This document shows positions 50,415 through 59,291 of a DNA stretch of 64,000 nt, in pieces; position 1 is the stretch's first letter; every line of letters begins with the position of its first letter. The stretch comes from Nakamurella sp. A5-74 (GTDB taxonomy: Bacteria > Actinomycetota > Actinomycetes > Mycobacteriales > Nakamurellaceae). Under the pieces are notes generated by a model that was not told where the DNA came from, ran no database searches, and saw nothing but the letters and a program-made list of their open reading frames with translations. A program made the translations under genes and the position numbers. Where the stretch lies: positions 744,001 through 808,000 of the forward strand of contig NZ_CP159218.1 in NCBI RefSeq assembly GCF_040438885.1, given 5' to 3'.

Positions 50415-51194
50415 GTGAGTGCTCTCGAGATCATCGTCATCTTCGTCGCCGGGATCGGCGCCGGAACGATCAACGCCGTCGTGGGTTCCGGAACGCTGAT
50501 CACCTTCCCGACCCTGGTCGCCTTCGGCTACCCCCCGGTCATCGCCACGATGTCCAATGCCGTCGGTCAGATCCCCGGCGGGATCTCGGCCAGCTTCGGG
50601 TACCGCAACGAGCTCAAGGGCCAGGGGCCGCGGATCAGGCAGTTGATGCCGGCCTCGCTGCTCGGCGCGATCACCGGAGCCTGGCTGTTGCTGCACCTGC
50701 CGCCGACGGTCTTCGAGGTGATCGTCCCGATCCTGTTGGTGTTCGCACTCGTGCTGGTCGTCACCCAGCCCTTGATCCAGAAGACGGTCCGGCGCCGCAA
50801 GGAGGCCAAGGGACTCGACCTCGCGATCATGACCCGCCGGCAGACGGTGCTGCTGATCGTCGCCACCTTCCTGATCGGTGTCTACGGGGGCTACTTCACC
50901 GCCGCCCAGGGAGTGCTGTTCGTCGGGGCGGCGGGAGCGATGCTGCCCGACTCCCTGCAGCGGGTGAACGGCCTGAAGAACGTCCTGACGCTGGCCGTCA
51001 ACGTGGTGGCCGCAGCCGCCTACGTGATCGTCGCCCACGACCGGATCCAGTGGGCCGCAGCAGGTCTCATCGCCGCCGGCACGCTGATCGGCGGGTTCCT
51101 CGGGTCGACCTTCGGTCGCAGGCTGCCGGCGCCCGCGCTGCGGGTGATCATCGTGGTACTGGGCTGCGTGGCGATCTGGCGACTGCTCGCCTGA
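50415..51194 (+). CDS. TauE/SafE-family sulfite/anion exporter
   Basis: Membrane protein of 259 aa with about eight helices. The N-terminal GIGAGTINAVVGSGTLITFP is the family signature, repeated in degenerate form in the second half (LIGVYGGYFTAAQGVLFVGA). Members move sulfite, sulfoacetate or similar organic anions; the substrate is unknown here. The GTG start at 50415 lacks a ribosome site but has a -10 box just upstream. Confidence 0.88.
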   Translation: MSALEIIVIFVAGIGAGTINAVVGSGTLITFPTLVAFGYPPVIATMSNAVGQIPGGISASFGYRNELKGQGPRIRQLMPASLLGAITGAWLLLHLPPTVFEVIVPILLVFALVLVVTQPLIQKTVRRRKEAKGLDLAIMTRRQTVLLIVATFLIGVYGGYFTAAQGVLFVGAAGAMLPDSLQRVNGLKNVLTLAVNVVAAAAYVIVAHDRIQWAAAGLIAAGTLIGGFLGSTFGRRLPAPALRVIIVVLGCVAIWRLLA

Positions 51195-51212
51195 GGCCCA
51201 ACAGACTGCAGA

Positions 51213-52298
51213 TCAGAGGTCGAAGGACAGTGCTGCGGCCAGGAACGCGTCGTTCTCGGCCGGTGCGCCGATGGTCACCCGGACCCCACCGAACTCCGGC
51301 TGGGCGAACGACCGGACGATGACCCGTTGCTGCTCGCAGTGCTCCGCGAACTCCATGGACCGTTCGCGCAGCGGCAACCAGACGAAGTTGGCCTGCGAGT
51401 CGGGTGTCTCGAAACCGCCTTTCCGCAGCGCCGCGGTGACCCGCGCGCGCTCGTCGATGACCTGCTGCCAGCGCGGTCGCAGTTGGTGGACCTGTCCCAG
51501 AGCGGCCACGGCGGCGGCCTGGGCGAGGGAGTTGAGTGCGAACGGCACCGCCACCTTCTTCAGCGCAACGATCACGTCCGGGTCGGCCACCGCGTATCCC
51601 ACGCGGGCGCCGGCCAGGCCGTACGCCTTGGACAGCGTGCGCAGGGCCAGGACGTTCGGCCGGACCAGCGCCAGGGCGATGCCGTCGGGGGAATCGGGGG
51701 CGATGTCGAACTCGAGGTACGCCTCGTCCACCACCACCAGGATGTCTTCCGGCACGGCGTCGAGGAACGCCTCCAGGTCCGCAGCCCGCACTGTGGTGCC
51801 AGTGGGATTGTTGGGGGTGCAGATGAAGATCAACCGGGTGTTCCCGGTGATCGCGGCGGCGATGGCGGCCAGATCCAGTTCGTGGGAGGCGGTGACGGGG
51901 ACCCGGACAGGGGTGGCGCCGGTGATCATGGTGACGATCGGGTAGGCCTCGAACGACCGCCAGCCGAAGATCACTTCGTCGCCCGGACCCGCGACGGCGA
52001 GCACGATCTGTTGACACAGCGCCACCGAACCGCAGCCGGCGATGATCCGGTCCGTCGACACCTGCAGCAGCTCGGACAGTGCCCCGACCACCAGCGTTGC
52101 GCCGTTGTCCGGGTAGCGGTTGATACCCGTCACCGCTGTCGCGCTGTCGTCGGTGACCGCCGTGATGATCGCGTCGACGACGGCCGGCAGTGGAGGGAAG
52201 CTCATCTCGTTGGAGGCCAGCTTGATCGCGCCGGGGACGGTGCGCCCCGGGGCGTAGGCGGGCAGAGTCTCGAGCGCCTCGCGGATGCGGACGGCCAT
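51213..52298 (-). CDS. hisC: histidinol-phosphate/aromatic aminotransferase
   Basis: Class II PLP aminotransferase of 361 aa. Motifs: KLASNEMSFPPLP, INRYPDNGATLVVGALSELL, FICTPNNPTGTTVRAADLEA, the PLP region VVDEAYLEFD, and the Schiff-base segment RTLSKAYGLAGARVGYAVAD. In actinobacteria such genes lying outside his operons are often aromatic aminotransferases (called pat or HisC2), so the exact role is open. ATG 52298 follows GAGGAG by eight bases. A 17-bp tandem repeat array lies upstream. Confidence 0.85.
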   Translation of the reverse strand: MAVRIREALETLPAYAPGRTVPGAIKLASNEMSFPPLPAVVDAIITAVTDDSATAVTGINRYPDNGATLVVGALSELLQVSTDRIIAGCGSVALCQQIVLAVAGPGDEVIFGWRSFEAYPIVTMITGATPVRVPVTASHELDLAAIAAAITGNTRLIFICTPNNPTGTTVRAADLEAFLDAVPEDILVVVDEAYLEFDIAPDSPDGIALALVRPNVLALRTLSKAYGLAGARVGYAVADPDVIVALKKVAVPFALNSLAQAAAVAALGQVHQLRPRWQQVIDERARVTAALRKGGFETPDSQANFVWLPLRERSMEFAEHCEQQRVIVRSFAQPEFGGVRVTIGAPAENDAFLAAALSFDL

Positions 52299-52342
52299 CG
52301 TCGGTACTCCTCGCGTTGCCTCGGGTTCGGTCCTGCCAGGTT

Positions 52343-52425
52343 ATCGGGCACTGCGGGTGATCGGGCACTTCGGGTGATCGGGCACTGCGGGTGATCGGGC
52401 ACTGCGGGTGATCGGGCACCGCGGG
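52343..52425. repeat. 17-bp tandem repeat array, five copies
   Basis: The unit ATCGGGCACTGCGGGTG occurs at 52343, 52360, 52377 and 52394, followed by a partial fifth copy at 52411. Copy 2 and copy 5 have one changed base each. It lies in the divergent space upstream of hisC and acetoacetyl-CoA synthetase. There are no spacers, so it is not a CRISPR array. Confidence 0.9.
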
Positions 52426-52509
52426 ACCCCCTGCTGCCCGGGCGACGGCAACCGGCCATGGCGAAGCGCGGGTGTGCATCTGCCGCGCTGACTCGTGTAT
52501 CAACATGGC

Positions 52510-54579
52510 ATGACGAATGCCGGTGCGTCACCGTCCGGAGTGGGGCGGTCCGAGGATCCAGCGCACGGTTCGCACGATGCGGGTCCCGCAGCGCTGCCCG
52601 AGCTGCTGTGGAGCCCGGATCGCGACCGGATCGAGCGGGCGGCGATCAGCGATTTCGCCACCTTCCTGGGTCATCGCGTCGGCCGACGGTTCGCGGACTA
52701 CCCGGAGCTCTGGGAGTACTCCACCACCGATCTCGAGGGCTTCTGGGCAACCTTGGCGGACTACTTCGGGGTTCGCTGGATGCAGCTGCCGACCGAGGTC
52801 CTCCGGCGCGGAGAAGGGGTCGAGGACGCGCACTGGTTCGGCGGGGGAACGCTGAACTACGCCGAGCACGCGCTCGCGGCCACGCCGGGGCGGGGTGACG
52901 ACGACGTCGCCGTCATCGTGGTGCAGGAGGACTGGCAGGACGACCCGGACGTGATCGTGCAGCTCACCCTCGGTCAGCTGCGCAGTCGGGTCGCGGGAGC
53001 CCAAGCGGGACTGCGACGGGCGGGCGTCGGGCCGGGGAGCCGGGTGGTCGCGCTGGTGCCGAACGGCATCCACGCACTGGTGGCCTTCCTGGCCACCGCC
53101 GCCTCCGGTGCCATCTGGTCGTCGTGCTCGCCGGACTTCGGTGCGTCGTCGGTGATTGACAGATTCACCCAGATCGAGCCGTCGGTGTTCATCGCCGTGG
53201 ACGGGTACACCTACGGTGGCAAGCAGTTCCCGATCCTGGAAACTGTTGTGGCAGTGCGGGAAGCACTGACAGGCGTCAAACAGACCGTGGTGATCGACGT
53301 CCTCGGTGCCGGCGTGCCGGAGGGCGCGATCGGCTGGGAGTCCTTCGCTCGCGCCGACTCGGCACAGCCCCAGGTCGAGTTCGTCCCGATGTCGTTCGCG
53401 GCGCCGCTGTGGGTGCTCTACTCCTCGGGGACGACCGGGCTGCCGAAGCCGATCGTCCAGTCGGTCGGCGGGATCCTGTTGGAGCACCTCAAGATGCTGC
53501 GACTGCATGCCGATCTGGGCCCGGGGGATCGCTTCCTGTGGTTCACCACCACTGGTTGGATGATGTGGAACTACCTGGTCGGCGGGTTGCTGGTGTCGTC
53601 GACGATCGTGCTCTACGACGGTAATCCCGGGTATCCATCGCTGGAGAACCTCTGGCGGCTGGCCGCTGAGCTGCGGATCACCTACTTCGGCACGTCAGCA
53701 CCGTTCATCCACGCCTGCCGCGCGCAGGAGCTGACCCCCGCTGCCGACCTGGATCTCTCTGCGCTGCAGACGATCGGCTCCACCGGGTCGCCACTGACGA
53801 CGGCAGGATTCCGGTGGATCGTGGATGCCGTCGGTGAACACGTCCAGATCTCCTCGGTGTCCGGTGGGACCGATCTGTGCACCGCCGTCGTCGGGTCGGC
53901 GCCGACCGTGCCGGTGCGCATCGGGGAGATCTCCTGCCGAGCGCTGGGCGCGAAGGTCGAAGCGTACGACTCCGACGGTCGAGCTCTGATCGGTGAGGTG
54001 GGCGAGCTGGTGATCACCGAGCCGATGCCGTCGATGCCGGTCCACTTCTGGGGGGACGACGAAGGCGAGAAGCTGCACGAGGCCTACTTCGATGTCTACC
54101 CGGGTGTCTGGCGGCACGGCGACTGGATCAGGATCACCGACCGCGGATCGTGCGTCATCGAGGGTCGCTCGGATGCCACCTTGAATCGTGGCGGCGTGCG
54201 GATGGGCACCGCAGACTTCTACCGGCTGGTGGAGGACCAGCAGGGCGTCGTCGATTCGCTGGTGATCGACACCTCCGACGCCAGCGGTGAGGGCGACCTG
54301 TTGCTGTTCGTGGTGCTCGACGGCAGCGAAGAGCTCTCCAGGGTCGCCAGCCGGTTGCGCTCGACCGTCCGCAAAGAGCTCTCGCCGCGGCACGTGCCGA
54401 CCGCGGTGATCGAGGTGCCGGCGATCCCGCGCACGCTCAACGGCAAGAAGTGCGAGGTGCCGGTCAAACGCATCCTGGCCGGGGCGCCGGTCGAGCAGGC
54501 GATCTCGGTCGACGCGCTCGCCGATCCGGCAGCGCTGGAGGGTTTCCTGGCCGCGGCGCGCGAGGGTCGGGTGACCTGA
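52510..54579 (+). CDS. acetoacetyl-CoA synthetase
   Basis: AMP-forming ligase of about 689 aa that activates acetoacetate for use as carbon source or in polyester metabolism. The N-terminal cap region (LWEYSTTDLEGFWATLADYF) is the acetyl/acetoacetyl-CoA synthetase type. The phosphate loop is LYSSGTTGLPKPIVQS, the adenine region is QISSVSGGTDLCTAVVG, and the C-terminal hinge and catalytic lysine segment is RTLNGKKCEVPVKRILAG. ATG 52510 is chosen over GTG 52495; neither has a clear ribosome site. It is divergent from hisC. Confidence 0.93.
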   Translation: MTNAGASPSGVGRSEDPAHGSHDAGPAALPELLWSPDRDRIERAAISDFATFLGHRVGRRFADYPELWEYSTTDLEGFWATLADYFGVRWMQLPTEVLRRGEGVEDAHWFGGGTLNYAEHALAATPGRGDDDVAVIVVQEDWQDDPDVIVQLTLGQLRSRVAGAQAGLRRAGVGPGSRVVALVPNGIHALVAFLATAASGAIWSSCSPDFGASSVIDRFTQIEPSVFIAVDGYTYGGKQFPILETVVAVREALTGVKQTVVIDVLGAGVPEGAIGWESFARADSAQPQVEFVPMSFAAPLWVLYSSGTTGLPKPIVQSVGGILLEHLKMLRLHADLGPGDRFLWFTTTGWMMWNYLVGGLLVSSTIVLYDGNPGYPSLENLWRLAAELRITYFGTSAPFIHACRAQELTPAADLDLSALQTIGSTGSPLTTAGFRWIVDAVGEHVQISSVSGGTDLCTAVVGSAPTVPVRIGEISCRALGAKVEAYDSDGRALIGEVGELVITEPMPSMPVHFWGDDEGEKLHEAYFDVYPGVWRHGDWIRITDRGSCVIEGRSDATLNRGGVRMGTADFYRLVEDQQGVVDSLVIDTSDASGEGDLLLFVVLDGSEELSRVASRLRSTVRKELSPRHVPTAVIEVPAIPRTLNGKKCEVPVKRILAGAPVEQAISVDALADPAALEGFLAAAREGRVT

Positions 54580-54725
54580 AGTCTGCCCGTTACTGCAGGT
54601 CGACCGGAGGCGTCGAGCCGCTTTGCTTCCAGGCCTGCGATCCGGGTAACCTTGCTGCTCGGTGCCCCTCGCGGTGGCTCGCTTGGGTCGCATCCCGATC
54701 CGCAGCGTCGTCGGGATGGGAACCA

Positions 54726-54814
54726 GGAAGCGTGCCAGAGCGGCCGAATGGGACACACTGCTAATGTGTTGTGCTCTTTAACGGGCACCGAGGGTTCAAA
54801 TCCCTCCGCTTCCG
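54726..54814 (+). tRNA. tRNA-Ser (anticodon GCT)
   Basis: Acceptor arms GGAAGCG (54726-54732) and CGCTTCC (54807-54813) pair fully; discriminator G. Anticodon loop CTGCTAA with GCT. A long variable arm marks it as serine. The T arm is GAGGGTTCAAATCCCTC. No CCA encoded. A TAACCT box lies at 54647-54652. Confidence 0.97.
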
Positions 54815-54873
54815 CGCAGCACACCGCAGTACGATGGAGCAGTACAACTGAACGCGGTACCCAGGTACTACCA

Positions 54874-54946
54874 GCGCCCGTGGCCCAACGGATAAGGCAT
54901 CTGACTACGGATCAGAAGACTGGGGGTTCGAATCCCTCCGGGCGCA
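54874..54946 (+). tRNA. tRNA-Arg (anticodon ACG)
   Basis: Acceptor arms GCGCCCG (54874-54880) and CGGGCGC (54939-54945) pair fully; discriminator A. Anticodon loop CTACGGA with ACG. The short variable arm and T arm GGGGGTTCGAATCCCTCC are normal. It is 59 bp after tRNA-Ser(GCT). Confidence 0.97.
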
Positions 54947-54965
54947 CTCTGTTGAGACAGGCGAG

Positions 54966-55013
54966 CAAGGCCCCCCACCCGCAGACGACGGTCTGCCGGA
55001 GTGGGGGGCCTTG
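54966..55013 (+). terminator. terminator after tRNA-Arg
   Basis: The outer stem CAAGGCCCCCCAC (54966-54978) pairs with 55001-55013; the inner stem GCAGAC (54981-54986) pairs with GTCTGC (54991-54996). It is followed by TTCGTT. It lies 20 bp after the tRNA. Confidence 0.85.
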
Positions 55014-55159
55014 TTCGTTGCTGGGGCGCGGTGGCGGTGGGTTCGGTGAGACGTCGTGGACGGCGATTTGGTGCAGTTCCCAGCAGCTGAGCGCGCGGGC
55101 TGACATTCTGACGTGGCGTCCCGCCGGGACCAGCAGGCCGACGACGAGACGGGGATGAC

Positions 55160-55504
55160 ATGACTCAGGGGACCGACCCGCGAGACCACCAGGCATTCGG
55201 AAGTGACCAGACCATGCCGCCTACTCACGTGCCCGGGCCAGATCCCGGCGCTGTGATCCTCACCCAGGCCACGCAGCGCGGCGGCCTGGTCGCAGCCTCC
55301 GTCGTGATGATCGTGATCGGTGCGCTCGGGCTGCTGATCGGCCTGTTCATGCCCGCGCTGATCGGCGGTACCGCCGTCATGATCTCCGGATCGGTCGTTC
55401 TGGTCGGCGGCGTGCTGGTCGCTGCCATCGTCGGGGTCGCCTCGTGGTGGCAGTTCGAGTCCCGACAGCAGCTGGGGCTGCTGGCACAGGGTCTGAGCGA
55501 GTAG
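55160..55504 (+). CDS. small two-helix membrane protein
   Basis: Protein of 114 aa, function unknown. A Pro/Thr/Gln-rich N-terminus of ~45 residues is followed by two membrane helices (LVAASVVMIVIGALGLLIGL and AVMISGSVVLVGGVLVAAIV). The C-terminal tail is short. ATG 55160 has GGGG seven bases upstream. It lies between the tRNA cluster and the restriction operon. I cannot assign a role. Confidence 0.7.
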   Translation: MTQGTDPRDHQAFGSDQTMPPTHVPGPDPGAVILTQATQRGGLVAASVVMIVIGALGLLIGLFMPALIGGTAVMISGSVVLVGGVLVAAIVGVASWWQFESRQQLGLLAQGLSE

Positions 55505-55646
55505 TTCGGGAGCAGCGACCAGCGCTGAGCCCGCGCGACCACCGCGCAGGCTTCCTGGGCATCAGATCCGGCTGTCCTGGTCGGGCAACGAACTGGTCAG
55601 CCGATGGCATGCTGCCGAGATGCCGCTGGGTCGAGCCGGCGCTGGA

Positions 55647-55652
55647 TAGGGT
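55647..55652 (+). promoter_or_regulatory. -10 box of a likely leaderless hsdM promoter
   Basis: TAGGGT ends six bases before the GTG at 55659, the same arrangement as serS. It should drive the whole restriction operon. Confidence 0.5.
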
Positions 55653-55658
55653 GCTCGG

Positions 55659-57128
55659 GTGATCACCGGAGAGCTCAAGGGCAAGATCGGCAGGATCTGG
55701 GATTCGTTCTGGACCGGAGGCATCTCCAACCCGCTGGAGGTGATCGAGCAGATCACCTACCTGCTGTTCCTGCGGCGGCTGGACGATCTGCAGACGCTCG
55801 CGGAGCAGAAGGCCCAGCTCACCGGTAGTGGTGTGGTGAACCCGATCTTCCTTCCCGGGCAGCAGCAGCTGCGCTGGAGCCACTTCAAGAACCTCGAGCC
55901 GGCCGTGATGCACCATCTGGTCGGCGATCAGGTTTTCCCGTTCCTCCGAGGGCTCGGCGGCGACGGCTCGACCTTCTCCGAGCACATGAAGGACGCCAGG
56001 TTCACCATCCCCACGGCTGCGCTGCTGAGCAAGGTGGTCGACCAGCTCGACGGCATCCCGATGACCGACCGCGACACCAACGGCGATCTGTACGAGTACC
56101 TGCTGTCGAAGCTGGCGAGCGCCGGCGTGAACGGGCAGTTCCGGACTCCCCGGCACATCATCGAGCTGATGGTGTCGATGACCGATCCGAAGCCCGCCGA
56201 CGAGATCTGTGACCCAGCGTGCGGTACCGCCGGTTTCCTGGTGGTCGCCTCCGAACACGTGCGCAAGCAGCATCCTGCGTTGATGACCGATGCTGCCCAG
56301 CGCAAGCACTTCCACCACAGCATGTTCCACGGGTTCGACTTCGACTCGGTGATGCTGCGCATCGGCAGCATGAACATGCTGATGCACGGCATCGAGAACC
56401 CGGACATCAGCTACCGCGACTCGCTGTCCGAGAGCGTCGCCGCGAACGCGCAGCGGTACTCGCTGATCCTCGCGAATCCGCCGTTCGCCGGCTCGCTCGA
56501 CTACGAGGCGACCAGCAAGGAGCTGCAGCAGACAGTCCGCACGAAGAAGACCGAGCTGCTGTTCATCGCGCTGTTCTTGAAGCTGCTCAAGCCCGGCGGC
56601 CGAGCAGCGGTGATCGTGCCCGACGGGGTGCTCTTCGGCTCGTCGAAGGCGCACAAGGAGCTGCGCCGCATCCTGGTCGAGGAGCAGAAGCTCGACGCCG
56701 TGGTGAAGCTGCCCTCCGGTGTTTTCCGCCCGTACGCGGGAGTGTCGACGGCGATCCTGTTCTTCACCAAGACCGACTCCGGCGGCACCGACGACGTCTG
56801 GTTCTACGACGTGCGCGCCGACGGGTTCTCGTTGGACGACAAGCGCAATCCTGTCGCCGACAACGATCTGTCGGATGTGTTGGCCCGGTGGTCGACCTTG
56901 GCCCAGCCCGACTCGCCCGAGCAGCAGAGGGCTCGCACCGAGCAGAGCTTCACCGTGCCCAAGGCCGACATCGTGGCGCAGGGCTATGACCTGTCCCTCA
57001 ACCGGTACAAGGAAGTTGTGCATGACGACACCGAGCTCCGCCCCCCGCTGGAGATCATCGCCGACATCGAGAAGCTCGAGGGCGAAATCGCCCAAGAAAC
57101 TGCCGAGCTGAAGGCGATGCTGTCGTGA
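55659..57128 (+). CDS. hsdM: type I restriction-modification DNA methyltransferase subunit
   Basis: Adenine-specific methyltransferase of 489 aa, part of the HsdM2S methylase and HsdR2M2S restriction complexes. The N-terminal helical domain (FWTGGISNPLEVIEQITYLL, residues 1-130) contacts HsdS. AdoMet motif I is DPACGTAGFLVVA near residue 185, and catalytic motif IV is NPPF near residue 273. GTG 55659 is preceded by a -10 box. Its stop overlaps the hsdS start (GTGA). It marks self DNA against the hsdR nuclease at the right edge. Confidence 0.96.
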   Translation: MITGELKGKIGRIWDSFWTGGISNPLEVIEQITYLLFLRRLDDLQTLAEQKAQLTGSGVVNPIFLPGQQQLRWSHFKNLEPAVMHHLVGDQVFPFLRGLGGDGSTFSEHMKDARFTIPTAALLSKVVDQLDGIPMTDRDTNGDLYEYLLSKLASAGVNGQFRTPRHIIELMVSMTDPKPADEICDPACGTAGFLVVASEHVRKQHPALMTDAAQRKHFHHSMFHGFDFDSVMLRIGSMNMLMHGIENPDISYRDSLSESVAANAQRYSLILANPPFAGSLDYEATSKELQQTVRTKKTELLFIALFLKLLKPGGRAAVIVPDGVLFGSSKAHKELRRILVEEQKLDAVVKLPSGVFRPYAGVSTAILFFTKTDSGGTDDVWFYDVRADGFSLDDKRNPVADNDLSDVLARWSTLAQPDSPEQQRARTEQSFTVPKADIVAQGYDLSLNRYKEVVHDDTELRPPLEIIADIEKLEGEIAQETAELKAMLS

Positions 57129-58285
57129 AGATGGTTCCGCTTGGTGAGTTGATTGCTCCCGCAAAGGTGAGACGGGCAGGAAGTGGAAATTTCCCGTTAC
57201 TCTCGATGACGATGCGCGACGGACTCGTGGATCAGAGCTCAAAGTTCAAGAAGCGCGTCGCCAGCGAAGACGTGTCGGGCTACAAAGTTGTGCAGCGCGG
57301 GCAGCTGGTTGTCGGATTCCCCATCGATGAGGGTGTCGTTGATTTCCAATCCATTTACGACCGCGGAATCGTGAGTCCTGCCTATGGCGTGTGGGATATG
57401 AGAAACCCTGAGCGCATGTCGCCGAATTATATTAAGAAGTTTTTGAGGTCAGAAGCCGCTCTGAGTTACTACAAATCGAAGCTGCGCGGAAGTACCGCCC
57501 GACGACGTTCGCTACCTACTGAGCTTTTTTTGGCGCTGAAAGTCCCTCTTCCGTCACTCGGAGAACAACGCCGGATCGCTGCGATCCTCGACAAGGCGGC
57601 GGCCATTCGAGCTCTACGGCTTCGTTCTCTCACAATGCTCGACGAGCTTCAGCAGGCGTGTTTCATAGCCGTCTTCGGAGATCCGGGCCATTGGGCTGCG
57701 CGCTGGTCAATGGCAACCATCGCGGATCTAGCAGAGTCGTTCCAGTACGGCACCTCGGAGAAATCAGGTGCCGTGGGTGAGTTCCCGATCCTTCGAATGG
57801 GAAACGTCACCAGATCGGGTAAGTTGGATCTGACAGACCTCAAATACATTGATCTGGACGCGAAGGATTTTAAGAAGTTCGGAGCTCGCCGAGGTGATTT
57901 GCTGTTCAACAGGACAAACAGTCCTGAGTTGGTAGGAAAGACCGCGGTGGTCGATGTGGACATCCCTCTGGTTCTGGCAGGCTACTTGGTTCGCGTACGA
58001 TTCGCCGCCGAGCGCCAATCCATTTTCGTCAGCTCCTACCTGAACAGTAGGTATGGTAAAGCGCTCCTGCGCGGAATGGCCAAGGGTGCCATCAATCAGG
58101 CGAACATCTCGGCCTCCGAGCTGAAAATGATTCCGATAGCATTGCCGTCAGGGAGTGCGTTGGAAACTTTCTCGTTGCGCATGACTGAGATCGCACAGCA
58201 ACGTTCAAGGATTGAACTGCAACTGTTGCAGATCAATCAGATCTTCGCCTCCCTCCAGTCCCGCGCGTTCAGGGGAGAGCTCTGA
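57125..58285 (+). CDS. hsdS: type I restriction-modification specificity subunit
   Basis: DNA-recognition subunit of 386 aa with two target-recognition domains (about 1-140 and 190-330). They are separated and followed by helical spacers (VPLPSLGEQRRIAAILDKAA, and QLLQINQIFASLQSRAFRGE at the end). The base composition is clearly richer in A/T than that of its neighbours, with codons such as TTA, ATA and AAT, most strongly in the recognition domains. This is common for hsdS and suggests that the recognition domains were exchanged by transfer. Starts at GTG overlapping hsdM; its stop overlaps the next gene (TGATG). Confidence 0.95.
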   Translation: MKMVPLGELIAPAKVRRAGSGNFPLLSMTMRDGLVDQSSKFKKRVASEDVSGYKVVQRGQLVVGFPIDEGVVDFQSIYDRGIVSPAYGVWDMRNPERMSPNYIKKFLRSEAALSYYKSKLRGSTARRRSLPTELFLALKVPLPSLGEQRRIAAILDKAAAIRALRLRSLTMLDELQQACFIAVFGDPGHWAARWSMATIADLAESFQYGTSEKSGAVGEFPILRMGNVTRSGKLDLTDLKYIDLDAKDFKKFGARRGDLLFNRTNSPELVGKTAVVDVDIPLVLAGYLVRVRFAAERQSIFVSSYLNSRYGKALLRGMAKGAINQANISASELKMIPIALPSGSALETFSLRMTEIAQQRSRIELQLLQINQIFASLQSRAFRGEL

Positions 58286-59184
58286 TGGCCCTCCCCACAT
58301 GGGATTACTTCATGGTGCCCGTCTTGCGTGCAACGCTGGACGGACAGGTCCACAGACTCCGCGCGTTGTGCGAGTTGGTCGCCGATGCCGAGTCGCTCTC
58401 GGACGACCAGCGGGCAGAGGTGCTCCCCTCGGGCGGTTTGCGTCATCAGAATCGAATTGAGTGGGCCACCACGTACCTGTTCAAGGCGGGTGCCCTGGAG
58501 CGTCCGGCACGGGGGACCTACGCGATCACCGCTGCTGGCCGTGAGCTGCTGGCGTCACACCCGGACGGCATCACCGAGCGGAACCTTCGCACCTGGACGG
58601 GCAACGGCGCCGCAGCGACCACGTGGGCGGCCGTCGAGCAGACTCCGCAGCCCGAGCCACAGACCGAGCTCGATCCGGTCGAGCAGGTCGAGACGGGTGT
58701 CGATCGCATCCATGCCGACGTCAAGCACGAGCTGCTGCTGCGGATTCATGCCCGGGAGCCGGCGTTCTTCGAGCAGGCGGTGCTCGATCTGCTGGTGGGC
58801 ATGGGCTACGGCGGCGGCGACCTCGCCGTCACCCGGACCCAGCTGTCCAACGACCACGGCATCGACGGCATCATCGACCAGGACATCCTCGGGCTCAGCC
58901 GGGTGTACGTGCAGGCGAAGCGCTATGCGCCGGACAATCCCGTCGGCCGCCCCGACATCCAGAGCTTCGTCGGTGCGCTGCACGGCCAACAGGCCAACCA
59001 GGGCGTGTTCATCACCACCGGCCGGTTCAGCAAGGGCGCCATCGACTATGCGGCCGGCGTCGCCACCCGGGTCGTGCTGATCGACGGTGCGCGGCTGGCT
59101 GAGCTGATGATCCGATACGGCATCGGCGTCCAGACCAGGCGGACTTTCACCGTCGTCGAGATTGACGAGGATTTCTTCGAATGA
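58285..59184 (+). CDS. Mrr-type restriction endonuclease
   Basis: Predicted nuclease of 299 aa with an N-terminal Mrr_N winged helix (residues about 1-95) and a C-terminal Mrr_cat PD-(D/E)xK domain. The active site is visible as Asp194 in HGIDGIIDQD and Gln210-Ala-Lys212 in VYVQAKRY; QxK in place of ExK is usual for Mrr. Mrr enzymes cut DNA with foreign methylation. It is coupled to hsdS by a TGATG overlap, so it is expressed with the modification enzymes. It may add a second kind of restriction, tuned so as not to attack the host methyl marks. Confidence 0.92.
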   Translation: MALPTWDYFMVPVLRATLDGQVHRLRALCELVADAESLSDDQRAEVLPSGGLRHQNRIEWATTYLFKAGALERPARGTYAITAAGRELLASHPDGITERNLRTWTGNGAAATTWAAVEQTPQPEPQTELDPVEQVETGVDRIHADVKHELLLRIHAREPAFFEQAVLDLLVGMGYGGGDLAVTRTQLSNDHGIDGIIDQDILGLSRVYVQAKRYAPDNPVGRPDIQSFVGALHGQQANQGVFITTGRFSKGAIDYAAGVATRVVLIDGARLAELMIRYGIGVQTRRTFTVVEIDEDFFE

Positions 59185-59291
59185 CACGTCGCCCTCGGCA
59201 TGGCTGAAGTTTTGGCTTGTCTTCCTTGCCAGGTTCGTGCTGATCACTGCCGATCGAAGGCGGCGGCGGTATCGCGAGGATCAGAACAGTC

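Noticed and set aside
52343-52425. Possible CRISPR array
   Set aside because: The 17-bp units are directly adjacent with no spacers and no cas genes are nearby, so it is a simple tandem repeat.
55377-57242. 621-codon leftward open frame opposite hsdM
   Set aside because: Antisense artefact of the GC-rich hsdM gene, no domain or ribosome site.
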